A DNA stretch of 64,000 nucleotides, taken from contig DAHXPC010000005.1 in assembly GCA_027364575.1 (NCBI GenBank), positions 60,528 to 124,527 on the forward strand. The letters run 5' to 3'. Origin of the DNA: a bacterium. Lineage in GTDB: Bacteria; Pseudomonadota; Gammaproteobacteria; UBA6186; Azoamicaceae. The position numbers were made by a program, and so were the translations under genes. The notes beneath the pieces were generated by a model. The model was not told the DNA's origin. It saw only the letters and a program-made list of their open reading frames with translations, and made no database searches. This document shows positions 6,304-15,749 of the stretch, one piece after another; the first letter of the stretch is position 1, and each line of letters starts with the position of its first letter.

Positions 6304-8361
6304 TCATGCAACATCTGTAGGGGCGGACCGCTGTGTCCGCCCTCGGTGATTATCCAGAATAGCATTCAATCTGAGCGGCAGTAACATCATATAAAGGCCT
6401 AAAAATTGCAAACGGCGTTGGACCAACGTTGCAGTATGATTATGCAACCAATGGTTCAGCCAGTTTTCGCGTTCAAAAATTAAGGTGCCTGCAAAAAAGA
6501 CACAATTTGAATATTGCAGGCTGGCGGTTTGTGCAAGCTCAGTTAAGCCATCGATGACATCGACGTTACAGGTTTGCAAATAATCAGCGGGTAGATTTCT
6601 TGCTCGGCAATAATCGACAAAATACTGGAGTTTATGCGCACTGGCAGTTTGTAGGGTATCAAGCTCGTTTTCTAAGGCAATATTTTGCGCATCGATCGCG
6701 CAAACATTTAAAAAAATAAAGTTTTTATATTGTTGCGGAAATAATTCAATGACTTTTTTTAAGGTATATAAGCTAATGCCTAGATGTTCCCCCACAAAAA
6801 ATATGGCGCTAGGATCTTTATTATCCAGGGATAAAGCAGGGGGAGGAGGGATTGGTGCATCACCGTCTATAAAACGATCACTAATTTTTTGCATGGTTTG
6901 ATGAAAGCGGGTGTAATATTGCTTAATCAAAACAGAAAAGAAAAATAATAGGCTGGTGATAAATAATGTGATCCACCCACCGGCTGCAAATTTTTCGATT
7001 ATCATAATAATCAATACGCTGGTTGTCACAATAAATCCAGTTATAGATAGCACAAGACGTAATCCTCTATTTTTTTCTAAATTTTTATTTTTTATCCAAT
7101 AAATCGATAATCCCAGCAAAGATAAACTAAAGGTTAAAAAAACATTAATACTATACATAATAACCAGCAAATCCATTCGACCTTTGGTCCAAAATAAAAT
7201 GCAGCCTGCTGAAATCCCCATGAGCACGATTCCGTTTTGGGTGACTAAACGAGAAGAAAGGTGGCGAAAGCGAGTAGGCAGCCAGAAATCGGCTGCCATA
7301 TTGGCCAGTACCATAGGGCCGCCAATGTAGCCCGTATTAGCCGCCACAAATAAAAGGCCTGCTTCTGCTAGCATTATTAAAATTAGGCATGGAGCGGTAA
7401 AATCTAATCCATTCCATACCCACCCCGACATCACGGCTGTAAATGTAACCGCATTCAATGTTTGACCTGGAACCGGCGTAATATCCCAAAGTAAATATAA
7501 AAGAATGATCCCACCGGCAATGAAGGCAAGTGAAGTTGCCATATAGCGCATAGCCCATTTTCCGGTCGTCACACGCGGGGGGGCTAGTTGATTAATATTG
7601 TTAGACACCGCTTCGAGTCCTGTATAAGTTCCACCGCCTAAAGAATACGCACGCAAAAAAAGGGCTGCAATAAAAGTCCAGCCTGTTTGTTGGCTTAACT
7701 GTACCGTTGCATGAAGAGTATTCGGCACTAAAGTGGGTAAATGATTAGCCTTTTCGTATAGGCCATATAGAATTAGAAACAGATGGGAAATAAAAAAAGT
7801 TAAGAAAATGGGCATGAGTATTTTAATGGACTCTTTTGTTCCCCGTAGATTTAATCCACCCAGTATGATAAGGCAAGTAACGCCGGTGATGGATTTATAA
7901 GGCTCAGCTGCTAGGGGCAGTAAACTAAACAGGGCATCCATAGCGCTTGCAATAGAAACCGCAATGGTTAATACATAATCTACAATGAGTGCGACACCCG
8001 AGCTAAGTCCCGATAAAGGCCCGAGTAGGCTAGTGGCAACTTTATAGCCACCTCCGCCAGAGGGAAATAATTCAATGACTTGATTATAGCCGAGCGCAAT
8101 AATAAAAACCGTGAGTCCCATGGCAATGGCAAGATATAAAGCTAAATGGGTGTGGGATTCTAAAGCCAAAAAAGCTGTTTCAGGGCCATAACAGGCAGAG
8201 GAAAGGCCATCGGCCCCAAGACCTACCCAGGCTAAAAAGGCCACCAACACTGTATTGCAACGGGTTTCGGGTTGTCTCGGATCCAGCGGTTTACCGAAGA
8301 AAAAGCGTCGCAGTTTTGCAGATAATGAAGTAGGAGGTTGTGTGCTAAAGTCGCTTTCCAT
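6304..8361 (-). CDS. APC-superfamily transporter, KimA (YdaO)-like potassium importer
   Basis: The 685-residue protein has about 12 membrane segments in the first 480 residues and a cytoplasmic C-terminal domain. Residues 22-60 (FFGKPLD, then GADGLSSACYGPE) and the stretch ELFPSGGGGYKVA match the KimA/YdaO family of proton-coupled potassium importers, where the GADGLSS-type segment forms the unwound TM1. KimA in Bacillus is about 607 residues, so this one is longer. The last 14 residues (containing GRTQRSAPT) come from REP copy 2, so the native C-terminus was probably a little shorter. The substrate could instead be an amino acid; I favour potassium by resemblance only. It is a single gene between the REP locus and birA. 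Confidence 0.7.
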   Translation of the reverse strand: MESDFSTQPPTSLSAKLRRFFFGKPLDPRQPETRCNTVLVAFLAWVGLGADGLSSACYGPETAFLALESHTHLALYLAIAMGLTVFIIALGYNQVIELFPSGGGGYKVATSLLGPLSGLSSGVALIVDYVLTIAVSIASAMDALFSLLPLAAEPYKSITGVTCLIILGGLNLRGTKESIKILMPIFLTFFISHLFLILYGLYEKANHLPTLVPNTLHATVQLSQQTGWTFIAALFLRAYSLGGGTYTGLEAVSNNINQLAPPRVTTGKWAMRYMATSLAFIAGGIILLYLLWDITPVPGQTLNAVTFTAVMSGWVWNGLDFTAPCLILIMLAEAGLLFVAANTGYIGGPMVLANMAADFWLPTRFRHLSSRLVTQNGIVLMGISAGCILFWTKGRMDLLVIMYSINVFLTFSLSLLGLSIYWIKNKNLEKNRGLRLVLSITGFIVTTSVLIIMIIEKFAAGGWITLFITSLLFFFSVLIKQYYTRFHQTMQKISDRFIDGDAPIPPPPALSLDNKDPSAIFFVGEHLGISLYTLKKVIELFPQQYKNFIFLNVCAIDAQNIALENELDTLQTASAHKLQYFVDYCRARNLPADYLQTCNVDVIDGLTELAQTASLQYSNCVFFAGTLIFERENWLNHWLHNHTATLVQRRLQFLGLYMMLLPLRLNAILDNHRGRTQRSAPTDVA
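6315..6342 (-). repeat. REP palindrome copy 2 (3' end of the KimA-like gene)
   Basis: On the minus strand the element reads GGGCGGAC, loop ACAGCG, GTCCGCCC, CTACAG. It is inverted relative to copy 1, giving a BIME-like pair around the 3' part of the transposase gene. It is translated as GRTQRSAPT at the end of the transporter, the same reading frame of the element as in copy 1. Confidence 0.85.
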
Positions 8362-8414
8362 AGCGCACTACACCTTTTTTAAAAGAAGATAGGTATAAGC
8401 ATAGTTGTTATTTT

Positions 8415-9401
8415 TTAATTAGACAATTGTAGAGAAACATCACCGCTTGAAAAGCGTTGAATAACGCCTAATGAGTTTTCGAGTAAAAAATAGCCTTCTG
8501 GACTGATCCCGCGCCCAATGCCGGAGAATTGCGTTGTCGCTGTGAGAATATTGACAGGCTGGCAATGGGTTAAATCAAATTGTTGCCATTTTTTCATAAA
8601 GGCGCTCAGCCCCTTTTCTTGATAGATAAGGAGGGTTTTAATGAGATTATTTAATAAATTTCCGGCAAGTTGATTTCGATCAATAGGTTTATCTGTAAGC
8701 CTTTGCAGATCGGTCCAAGGTTTTGCAATATCATAATGGTTTGTATCGGGCATATTGACGTTAAGCCCAACGCCAATAACAGCGCTGCAATGATTATGGG
8801 CCTCACCTCTTTGTTCAATTAATATACCGGCGAGTTTTTGATGATTAAATAATATGTCGTTTGGCCATTTGATCCCTAAATTTTTATCAAATCCCAAAGC
8901 GTTTAGAGTTTCAATAATAGATACGGCAATGGCAAGGCTTAATCCCGACAAGGTACTGGGATCTTTTGGAAACTGCCAAAGCAGCGAAAGGCAAATATTT
9001 TTCGCAAAAGGGGAAACCCAAACACGCCCCTGCCTGCCTTTACCATGGCTTTGTCTTTCTGCAAAGCATATTTTATTTTCTTTGGGGGATTGAGAGAGGG
9101 TATTTAATAGGTAATCGTTGGTAGAGGAGACCGTATCCAATATTTCAAAATGCGCGAAACGGTTTTTTAAATCAGACTCAAGGCAGCTCAGAATTTTGTC
9201 CGATTGCAGCAGCTGAAGGTTGTCTTTAAGACGATAGCCTTTATTCGGGATTGCTTCAATGATTAAATTAAAGTCTGATAGCTGCCTAATGTTTTTCCAA
9301 ATAGCACTGCGCGTTATATTTAAAACTTTGCCGAGCTGCTCACCGGAATGGAATTCACCATCCGAAAGAATATCCAATAACTTTTTTAAGGTTTTGACCA
9401 A
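8415..9401 (-). CDS. birA: Bifunctional biotin--protein ligase / biotin operon repressor
   Basis: BirA activates biotin as biotinyl-AMP and attaches it to the carboxyl-carrier lysine of acetyl-CoA carboxylase. With an N-terminal helix-turn-helix it also represses biotin genes. The DNA-binding domain is intact at residues 1-58 (GEQLGKVLNITRSAIWKNIRQL). The ligase signature GKGRQGRVWVSPF near residue 121 and the KWPNDI motif near residue 183 are present, as is the C-terminal domain. Length (328) is close to E. coli (321). The likely start is TTG at 9401, 7 bases after the rpmG stop and without an obvious Shine-Dalgarno, so expression is probably coupled to rpmB-rpmG. Its target operator is probably the site before bioY. 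Confidence 0.95.
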   Translation of the reverse strand: MVKTLKKLLDILSDGEFHSGEQLGKVLNITRSAIWKNIRQLSDFNLIIEAIPNKGYRLKDNLQLLQSDKILSCLESDLKNRFAHFEILDTVSSTNDYLLNTLSQSPKENKICFAERQSHGKGRQGRVWVSPFAKNICLSLLWQFPKDPSTLSGLSLAIAVSIIETLNALGFDKNLGIKWPNDILFNHQKLAGILIEQRGEAHNHCSAVIGVGLNVNMPDTNHYDIAKPWTDLQRLTDKPIDRNQLAGNLLNNLIKTLLIYQEKGLSAFMKKWQQFDLTHCQPVNILTATTQFSGIGRGISPEGYFLLENSLGVIQRFSSGDVSLQLSN

Positions 9402-9408
9402 AAAATAG

Positions 9409-9567
9409 TTACTTTATTTTCTTTTCTTCAAATAATTCATGCTTGCGGGTTTTTTTATCAAACTTTCTAAGCTTAAGCTTATGAGGAAGTTTTGGGTTTT
9501 TAGTCGTGGTATAAAAATCCCCAGATTCCGATACGAGCTTAACTTTAACACATTTTGCTTTTGCCAT
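9409..9567 (-). CDS. rpmG: 50S ribosomal protein L33
   Basis: The 52-residue basic protein starts MAKAKCVKVKLVSES and contains FYTTTKNP and KLKLRKFDKKTRKH, as in bacterial L33. It lies 11 bases behind rpmB, the usual rpmB-rpmG pair. Only one Cys remains, so it is the zinc-free (C-minus) form typical of gammaproteobacteria. It is followed by birA. Confidence 0.95.
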   Translation of the reverse strand: MAKAKCVKVKLVSESGDFYTTTKNPKLPHKLKLRKFDKKTRKHELFEEKKIK

Positions 9568-9578
9568 TTGGGAAACTC

Positions 9579-9815
9579 CTAAACCTTCTCGCCTTTTTCA
9601 CGAAGTTCGGCTAAAACCGCTTCGATTCCGCGTTTATCAATCGTGCGCATACCTTTATGGCATACCTTTAAGCTAACAAATTTGCCTTCTCCTGGCACCC
9701 AAAATCGATGGGTTTGAAGATTCGGTAGAAAACGTCGACGTGTTTTACGGTTTGAATGTGAAACATTATTGCCGGATAAAACGCCTTTCCCAGTAACCTG
9801 ACATACTCTAGACAT
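9579..9815 (-). CDS. rpmB: 50S ribosomal protein L28
   Basis: The 78-residue protein with [19 protein letters not shown] and [13 protein letters not shown] is a full-length L28 (78 in E. coli). It is first in the rpmB-rpmG-birA group on the minus strand, and its promoter must lie in the gap up to 10159. Confidence 0.97.
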   Translation of the reverse strand: MSRVCQVTGKGVLSGNNVSHSNRKTRRRFLPNLQTHRFWVPGEGKFVSLKVCHKGMRTIDKRGIEAVLAELREKGEKV

Positions 9816-10159
9816 CGTATAACTCCGCGTATATTCTAAATGTAAGTTTGTAATCTTACGAAATATTTTAAGGTATATTTATTGACCTATATATAAAATT
9901 TTCGTATTGCTACGATTTTTTGTATAACTACGCATTGTACACACAATAGCGCTTGTGTAAAGGGATCACCTCTACCTTTTCTTCAAATGTTGTGCGGGCA
10001 TGGCAAGTATAGGGCAAAGTGCTCTTAAGGTTTAAGGTGAAAGTTTATCAACTTGCTTTTATCTAGCAAGGGGAAAGCAACCCTTAGATATGTTAACATA
10101 AGCGTTTTAATTTTTATAAAGCCAAGCATCTTCGTGTGGCGATTCTATAAAGAGGGAAA
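9816..10159. other. Intergenic region between rpmB and traT-like gene (344 bp, divergent promoters)
   Basis: No open frame of note. It should hold the rpmB promoter (minus) and the traT-like promoter (plus). Two small symmetric motifs lie on the traT side: CTTGC (10052-10056) with GCAAG (10066-10070), and the perfect 12-bp palindrome TATGTTAACATA (10089-10100). No consensus -35/-10 pair is convincing. Confidence 0.5.
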
Positions 10160-10915
10160 ATGATGGAACTCAATACCTTTGGCAAATTGGCCGTTCTTGT
10201 TTGTGTGTTTACCGTGATCGGGGGATGTAACGCTACTCATACCGCTATCAATAAAAGAAAAATGGATGTACAAACCAAAATGAGTGCAACTGTTTTTTTA
10301 GATCCGATCCCGGCGAATAAAAAAACAATATTTTTGCAAATCCGGAATACTTCCGATAAAACTGAATTAGATTTAATTGCACCCATAACAGAAGCCTTGG
10401 TAGAAAAAGGATATAGCATCGTTTCTGTACCCGAGGGCGCGCATTATTTATTGCAAGTCAATATTTTACAAGTGGGCCGCTCAGATTTACGCGCTACGAA
10501 TCAGGCATTAAATCGGGGGTTTGGCGCTGCCTTAAGAGGCGCTACCAGTGGCGCTGCCATTGGGAGTTTAGCGACAAAAGAAAAACGCGGAAAATCCATT
10601 GCGGTGGGCAGTGTGGTGGGTGCAACGGTTTCAACCATAACCGATGCCATGGTTCAGGATGTTTTGTATAATGTGATTGCCGATGTGCAAATTTCAGAGC
10701 ACATTGGTAATTCAATTGTAATCAAAGAAAAAACGCGATCAAAATTAAAGCAAGGTACTCGAGGGACATTGGAAGTGACTTCTACCCAAAAAATTGATTG
10801 GAAACGCTATCAAACTCGAGTGGTGGGCACTGCGAATAAAGTGAATCTGACATTTACGAAAGCCGCACCTTGCTTAATTCAAGGGCTAACGCGATCGATC
10901 ACGGGAGTATTTTAA
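10160..10915 (+). CDS. traT: TraT-like outer-membrane lipoprotein
   Basis: The 251-residue protein has a lipoprotein signal peptide ending in VIGGC (Cys 23). It follows TraT along its length: a THTAINKRKMDVQTKMS-type segment after the Cys, IFLQIRNTSDK, a Gly/Ala-rich hydrophobic centre (about residues 110-165), DAMVQDVLYNVIADVQI, and YQTRVVGTANKVNL near the end. Plasmid TraT blocks mating-pair formation and complement killing. Here it is chromosomal with no conjugation genes in view, so a serum or host resistance role, or a plain envelope role, is more likely. Start ATG 10160 behind AGAGGG (10151-10156). Its stop abuts the dut start, so the two are probably co-transcribed. Confidence 0.9.
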   Translation: MMELNTFGKLAVLVCVFTVIGGCNATHTAINKRKMDVQTKMSATVFLDPIPANKKTIFLQIRNTSDKTELDLIAPITEALVEKGYSIVSVPEGAHYLLQVNILQVGRSDLRATNQALNRGFGAALRGATSGAAIGSLATKEKRGKSIAVGSVVGATVSTITDAMVQDVLYNVIADVQISEHIGNSIVIKEKTRSKLKQGTRGTLEVTSTQKIDWKRYQTRVVGTANKVNLTFTKAAPCLIQGLTRSITGVF

Positions 10916-11380
10916 ATGATGCAAAAGACACAAATACAGCTTAAAATTTTAGATCCAAAATTAGGGGCAGCAATCCCTTTGCCTCAGTATGCCACCGATG
11001 GTTCTGCAGGCTTAGATTTAAGGGCCTGTTTATCGGAAAATTTGGAAATTGGCCCTAATCAAACACAGCTCATTTCAACGGGCATCGCTATCTATATTGA
11101 AAATCCGGGGCTGGCTGCCCTGATTTTGCCGCGTTCTGGTTTAGGACATAAACATGGCATTGTTTTGGGGAATTTGGTTGGGCTGATTGATTCAGATTAT
11201 CAGGGCGAACTGTTAATTTCCTGTTGGAATCGAGGTGTCACGCCTTTTGTGATAGAACCTGGCGAACGGATTGCGCAGCTGGTGATTGTTCCGGTGGTGC
11301 AAGCACAATTTGAAATGGTAAATGCCTTTCAAGCCAGCGCCAGAGGGGAAGGCGGCTATGGGCATACAGGGCGAGCATAA
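10916..11380 (+). CDS. dut: dUTP diphosphatase
   Basis: It hydrolyses dUTP to dUMP and pyrophosphate, keeping uracil out of DNA and feeding dTMP synthesis. The five trimeric dUTPase motifs are present in order: [44 protein letters not shown] and the C-terminal [10 protein letters not shown] that closes over the site. Length 154 is standard. The start follows the traT-like stop directly, and algC begins one base after its stop. Confidence 0.97.
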   Translation: MMQKTQIQLKILDPKLGAAIPLPQYATDGSAGLDLRACLSENLEIGPNQTQLISTGIAIYIENPGLAALILPRSGLGHKHGIVLGNLVGLIDSDYQGELLISCWNRGVTPFVIEPGERIAQLVIVPVVQAQFEMVNAFQASARGEGGYGHTGRA

Positions 11381-11381
11381 A

Positions 11382-12776
11382 ATGGATCAGGTAAGGGTAC
11401 CAAAAGAAATTTTTCGAGCTTATGATATTCGAGGCATTGTGGGCGAGACACTTACAGTAGAAACTGTCAGGGAAATTGGTCGAGCAGTGGGTACTAAAGT
11501 ATTGGGAAATCACGATAATACCGTTGTGGTGGGTCGGGATGGTCGTCTTTCAGGCAATATGCTGAAGGACGCTTTAGTGGAGGGGATATTATCCACAGGG
11601 TGCAATGTGGTGGATATTGGTCGGGTACCCACCCCCCTATTGTATTTTGCAACCCAATATTTACAAATTTCTTCAGGCGTTATGTTAACGGGCAGCCATA
11701 ATCCATCCAATTATAATGGGCTTAAAATTATGGTGGATGGCAAAGCCCTATATGAAGAAGACATTTTGGCCTTATATTCTGCGATAAACGAGCAAATCTT
11801 TTGTACCGGAAAAGGAATATGCCGTAGCCAAGATATTGTAGAGGCTTATATTGATGCAGTTAAAAAAGAGGTTCATCTTAATTCCAAGCGCCCTTTAAAA
11901 ATTGTGATTGATAGCGGTAATGGAATAGCCGGGATAGCCGCTCCTTTGTTATACCAGGCGCTGGGGTGTGAAGTGATCCCCTTATTCTGTGAAGTGGACG
12001 GTCATTTTCCCAATCATCATCCCGATCCGGGTCAGCCTAAAAATCTACAAGATCTGATTCAAGCCGTTCAATACCATCAGGCGGATATTGGCTTAGCCTT
12101 TGATGGAGATGGCGATCGATTGGGAACCGTTGATAATGCAGGGAACATTATTTGGCCCGACAGACAATTAATTTTATTTGCAGAAGAGATATTATCACGC
12201 AATCCACAGGCAACCATTATTTTTGACGTAAAATGCACGCGTCATGTTGCCATTGGGGTGAAAAAAGCGGGTGGCGAGCCGTTAATGTGGAAGACAGGCC
12301 ATTCTTTGATCAAAGCAAAAATGCAAGAAACCGGTGCATTATTAGCCGGGGAAATGAGTGGTCATATCTTTTTTAAAGATCGATGGTTTGGCTTTGACGA
12401 TGCTTTATATGCAGGGGCGCGTCTTTTAGAAATATTGGCTAAAGAAATACCATCCAAAACCGCTGCTGAAATATTTTCTAAATTGCCAGACAGTGTGAAT
12501 ACCCCAGAGCTCAGTATTCAAGTCAGTGAAGAAAGCAAATTTTCAAGTGTGCAAAAATTAATTGCATTGGCACATTTTGAAGACGCCACGATTAGTACCA
12601 TCGATGGTTTACGTGTGGATTTTAAAGATGGATTTGGATTGATAAGACCCTCGAATACAGGGCCTAATTTAATCTTGCGTTTTGAAGGCGATACTGCCTT
12701 TGCGTTGCAACGTATTCAAAATGAATTTCGGTGTTTATTAGAGGCCGTTGAACCTTTATGGACATTACCCTTTTAG
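11382..12776 (+). CDS. algC: Phosphomannomutase/phosphoglucomutase
   Basis: The enzyme interconverts 6- and 1-phosphates of mannose and glucose for LPS and other surface sugars. The phosphoserine loop [11 protein letters not shown] (Ser about 105), the magnesium loop DGDGDR near residue 244, the sugar-binding GEMSGH near residue 325 and the phosphate-binding [12 protein letters not shown] near the C-terminus are all present. I start at the ATG at 11382 (464 residues, as in Pseudomonas AlgC), right after dut, and not at 11322 inside dut. The dut-algC pair is conserved in gammaproteobacteria. Confidence 0.95.
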   Translation: MDQVRVPKEIFRAYDIRGIVGETLTVETVREIGRAVGTKVLGNHDNTVVVGRDGRLSGNMLKDALVEGILSTGCNVVDIGRVPTPLLYFATQYLQISSGVMLTGSHNPSNYNGLKIMVDGKALYEEDILALYSAINEQIFCTGKGICRSQDIVEAYIDAVKKEVHLNSKRPLKIVIDSGNGIAGIAAPLLYQALGCEVIPLFCEVDGHFPNHHPDPGQPKNLQDLIQAVQYHQADIGLAFDGDGDRLGTVDNAGNIIWPDRQLILFAEEILSRNPQATIIFDVKCTRHVAIGVKKAGGEPLMWKTGHSLIKAKMQETGALLAGEMSGHIFFKDRWFGFDDALYAGARLLEILAKEIPSKTAAEIFSKLPDSVNTPELSIQVSEESKFSSVQKLIALAHFEDATISTIDGLRVDFKDGFGLIRPSNTGPNLILRFEGDTAFALQRIQNEFRCLLEAVEPLWTLPF

Positions 12777-12793
12777 CATTAAGGAATATAGAT

Positions 12794-13510
12794 ATGATAA
12801 GACCCAGTGCACGTTTAAGAGATGAATTAAGAGAAGTTCGCATCAAGCGCCATTATACAAAACATGCAGAGGGCTCGGTTTTAATCGAGTATGGCGATAC
12901 ACACGTATTATGTACAGCCAGTATTGTTCCTGGTGTACCTAAATTTTTGAAAGGCACCAATCAGGGGTGGATTACAGCAGAATATGGCATGCTGCCACGT
13001 TCGACCAATTCCCGCATGCAACGGGAGTCTCGGGGCGGGCCTTCTGGGCGTACGCAAGAAATTCAACGTTTAATTGGACGTTCGCTGCGTTCTGCTATCG
13101 ATTTAACCTTGCTTGGCGAGTATACCATTACGATTGATTGCGATGTTTTACAGGCAGATGGCGGCACTCGAACAGCGAGTATTACCGGTGGCTGCGTGGC
13201 ATTGGTGGATGCAATTAGTCATCTGCGTAAACAAGGGGCTCTGAAAGTCAATCCTATTAAGCACTTGGTGGCAGCGATTTCAGTTGGCATTTATAAAGAG
13301 ATGCCGGTATTAGATTTAGATTACCTTGAAGATTCGAATGCATACACCGATATGAATATAGTCATGACTGAACATGGCGCATTTATAGAAGTGCAAGGGA
13401 GTGCCGAAAAAGTGCCTTTTCAAACGCAAGATTTACAAGGCATGTTGGATTTGGCTAAAAAGGGCATACAGAGTTTGATCCAAAAGCAGAAAGCGGCACT
13501 GGATATTTAG
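12794..13510 (+). CDS. rph: Ribonuclease PH
   Basis: This phosphorolytic 3'-5' exoribonuclease trims tRNA 3' ends. The 239-residue product starts [15 protein letters not shown] at 12794, after a GGAATATAG spacer; the longer frame from 12758 overlaps algC and is not needed. Family landmarks are [27 protein letters not shown] and [18 protein letters not shown]. Length equals E. coli RNase PH (238). Confidence 0.97.
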   Translation: MIRPSARLRDELREVRIKRHYTKHAEGSVLIEYGDTHVLCTASIVPGVPKFLKGTNQGWITAEYGMLPRSTNSRMQRESRGGPSGRTQEIQRLIGRSLRSAIDLTLLGEYTITIDCDVLQADGGTRTASITGGCVALVDAISHLRKQGALKVNPIKHLVAAISVGIYKEMPVLDLDYLEDSNAYTDMNIVMTEHGAFIEVQGSAEKVPFQTQDLQGMLDLAKKGIQSLIQKQKAALDI

Positions 13511-13603
13511 CGAATATTGTATGTAATGAGTGGGTTGCAGAGTTTGCACAAGTTTTAAAAGGAAGCTATAAGAAGAGGATGCGTTGATTTTAAAGGCAAT
13601 TAA

Positions 13604-14650
13604 ATGGAATTAAAAAAGCAAATGAAAACCAACCAACCAGGTTACATCTTGGTTTTCAGCTTAATTATATTGCTGGTTATCACCGTAGCCTCTCTTACCA
13701 CTATGAAAACTGGCATTTTGGGAAAGAAAACCAGTGTCAATAGCCAAGATCAAATGCTGGCTACACAATCGGCAGCCTCTGCGATAGCCGCAGCCAAAAA
13801 ATGGCTTGCCACTCAATGCTTTAAACCAACCGCCTGTGATACTCTTCCTTCTGATGGAACGTGCAAAGTATACAATTTGAATAAGGCGCCTGTTGCAACG
13901 CTTAGCGCTCAAAGTACCGATTCGCCGCAGTATGTTATTGAAGAATCCATTTGGGATCCTGCTGAAGGAAACCAATATTACACCATTACGGCAGTCGGCG
14001 TTGGCAAATCCACAACGAATACCGCCACATTAACCGCTACTTATGTAAAACATACCCCCTTTATAACCGCAGATGGAAAACCGCCAGGTAATTTGTGTCG
14101 ATTACGATCGGTTGCGAATAATGCTTATCGTATACCAGCTCCCAATACCACTGCGATTAACGCCTCTTTAAATATCGATCCCACCATTACGGGTGTGGCA
14201 ACAAAACAAAATGAAAGCTCAGTGCTTAAAACCATTTTTCAAATACAAGCCCAAAATGGCAATTTTGTTCGCGCCAAAGCAGGACCCAACGCTGCGCCTG
14301 ATTTTACGCTAGTCGCAGATATCTCAGGCCCGCCTGCCAGTAGTGATACTGCCTATCAATTTAAAATTGAAATTACCGATGGCAAAGCGGCAGCAGGCGT
14401 GGCCGCAACGCCAGCACTTTGGAATATGTGTGTACTTGATAATGGCACCGTTACATTGAGTGAGTATCAAGCCACCTCTGGTTATTTTACCAAAACACAA
14501 CGCTATTTTATGGAATTGGATAATTCCACGTACAATATTATTGCGAATAAAACGACGAGCTCAACATCTCCTGTACCCGATACTGCTTATTTCAAGTTTT
14601 TATTCCTAAATACGGATTCGGATCCAACCGTTAGTCAAGCAACACCATAG
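13604..14650 (+). CDS. pilX: PilX-like minor pilin, ended by an in-frame amber codon before a Pro-rich tail
   Basis: The N-terminus is a class III prepilin signal: a short basic leader, Gly, then the hydrophobic helix YILVFSLIILLVITVASL (about residues 14-33). It has no Glu at position +5, as usual for PilX/GspK-type subunits. A poorly conserved Ser/Thr/Ala-rich domain of about 300 residues follows. The frame stops at TAG (14648-14650), but the same frame continues for 23 codons rich in Pro (14651-14719) to a TAA at 14720. That tail looks coding. PilX helps prime the type IV pilus tip complex. It lies on the opposite strand from pilW and pilV, unlike the usual single minor-pilin operon. Confidence 0.75.
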   Translation: MELKKQMKTNQPGYILVFSLIILLVITVASLTTMKTGILGKKTSVNSQDQMLATQSAASAIAAAKKWLATQCFKPTACDTLPSDGTCKVYNLNKAPVATLSAQSTDSPQYVIEESIWDPAEGNQYYTITAVGVGKSTTNTATLTATYVKHTPFITADGKPPGNLCRLRSVANNAYRIPAPNTTAINASLNIDPTITGVATKQNESSVLKTIFQIQAQNGNFVRAKAGPNAAPDFTLVADISGPPASSDTAYQFKIEITDGKAAAGVAATPALWNMCVLDNGTVTLSEYQATSGYFTKTQRYFMELDNSTYNIIANKTTSSTSPVPDTAYFKFLFLNTDSDPTVSQATP

Positions 14651-14722
14651 ACACCAACGCCTGCGCCAACATCGCCGCCTTGGAGTCCTCCTTCTCCGCC
14701 GGGACCGCCACCAACAACGTAA
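14651..14722 (+). other. Proline-rich open frame behind the pilX amber stop
   Basis: In the pilX frame, 23 sense codons follow the TAG: 12 Pro, with Thr, Ser, Ala, Gly and one Trp, then TAA. Such composition is unlikely in random AT-rich spacer. It suggests a former longer C-terminus cut by a nonsense change, or amber read-through. Confidence 0.55.
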
Positions 14723-14864
14723 TAGATTAAAAAATTAGTGTCTTCTTGTGATCAATGTGTTGCCATAAAGTATATTCATTGCTTATTTTTGTTTCGTAGC
14801 TATATTCATATTTATATTATACTTAAGGATAATTAGCTTCTTAATAAACAATAGTTGGCATATA

Positions 14865-15749
14865 ATGAACCGTTTTACATCAAGCATGCTGGTGTTCTCT
14901 CTTTTGCTATATGCAAACAGCAGTTTTGCGAACGCTACAGTGTTCCCGAAAGAGCTGAAACAGGCCATTGCAATAACAAACACAAGCGATGATTTTAAAA
15001 GGTTTTTCAAGGGAAAATTGAAACCAGATGAAAAAGTAACGAGTGTGGATGATGTATTTCTTGAACAGTTACACAAAGAATTCTTAGAAGGGCTTCAGCC
15101 TGCTTTAATGCCTAAAATGATTGCCTTAGGAGGCGCACCTGGTTCAGGAAAAACAACCTTTAGAAAAAAAAATCTAAATCTAGGTCCAAAAGAAAACTAC
15201 CATGTTCACGATCTGGATGAGGTTTTAATTAGGATCCCAGCTTATAAAATAACCTTAAAAAATGAAGGTCCAAAATTTGCATTTGAATCTTGGTGGCTAA
15301 GCGCTCATAGGGTGGTCAATATAATGTCTGATTACGCCATCGAAAATGGGTTTAATATAATCTATGATCGAACATGCGCTTGTGCAAGTTCATTAGGGAC
15401 GTTACGTAAAGCGAAGGAAAAAGGTTATAAAATCACGCTCTATGGTTTTTATATTGAAGAAAAAAATGCTCTTCATCGGATAAAAATACGGGCTCAAAAA
15501 GAAAACAGAATGGTCTCTGGCAATATCACAAGAGTATCGTTGCGAAAATTTAGCACGCTTTGGCCTCAATACCTGAAGGTTGTTAACGAGGCCCATTTAA
15601 TTGATGGTAATAAACTGTATTTTAAGGAAATATTTCACGCCTCTAATAATGTAGAAACCATTCTTGATAAGCCAAGCTACATAAGCTTTTTGTCTCATGC
15701 TTATAGTTCCCAAATTGGATTTATTGATAAAGGTGTTTCTCGCGAATAA
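14865..15749 (+). CDS. Zeta-toxin-type kinase with an export signal peptide
   Basis: Residues 1-24 form a Sec signal peptide (basic start, hydrophobic core LVFSLLLY, cleavage after FANA). The mature protein has a P-loop IALGGAPGSGKTT near residues 85-97, then VHDLDEVLIRIPAYK, the zeta-family segment after strand 2, and YDRTCA further on. Zeta toxins phosphorylate UDP-N-acetylglucosamine with ATP; relatives act on other small molecules. An export signal is odd for an ATP-dependent cytoplasmic toxin and suggests a secreted protein acting in host or prey cells, for example through type II secretion (inference). No epsilon-type antitoxin is adjacent, also consistent with export. It overlaps the convergent nucleotidyltransferase gene by 29 bases. 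The true start could be questioned because a TATAAT-like string spans the ATG. Confidence 0.75.
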   Translation: MNRFTSSMLVFSLLLYANSSFANATVFPKELKQAIAITNTSDDFKRFFKGKLKPDEKVTSVDDVFLEQLHKEFLEGLQPALMPKMIALGGAPGSGKTTFRKKNLNLGPKENYHVHDLDEVLIRIPAYKITLKNEGPKFAFESWWLSAHRVVNIMSDYAIENGFNIIYDRTCACASSLGTLRKAKEKGYKITLYGFYIEEKNALHRIKIRAQKENRMVSGNITRVSLRKFSTLWPQYLKVVNEAHLIDGNKLYFKEIFHASNNVETILDKPSYISFLSHAYSSQIGFIDKGVSRE

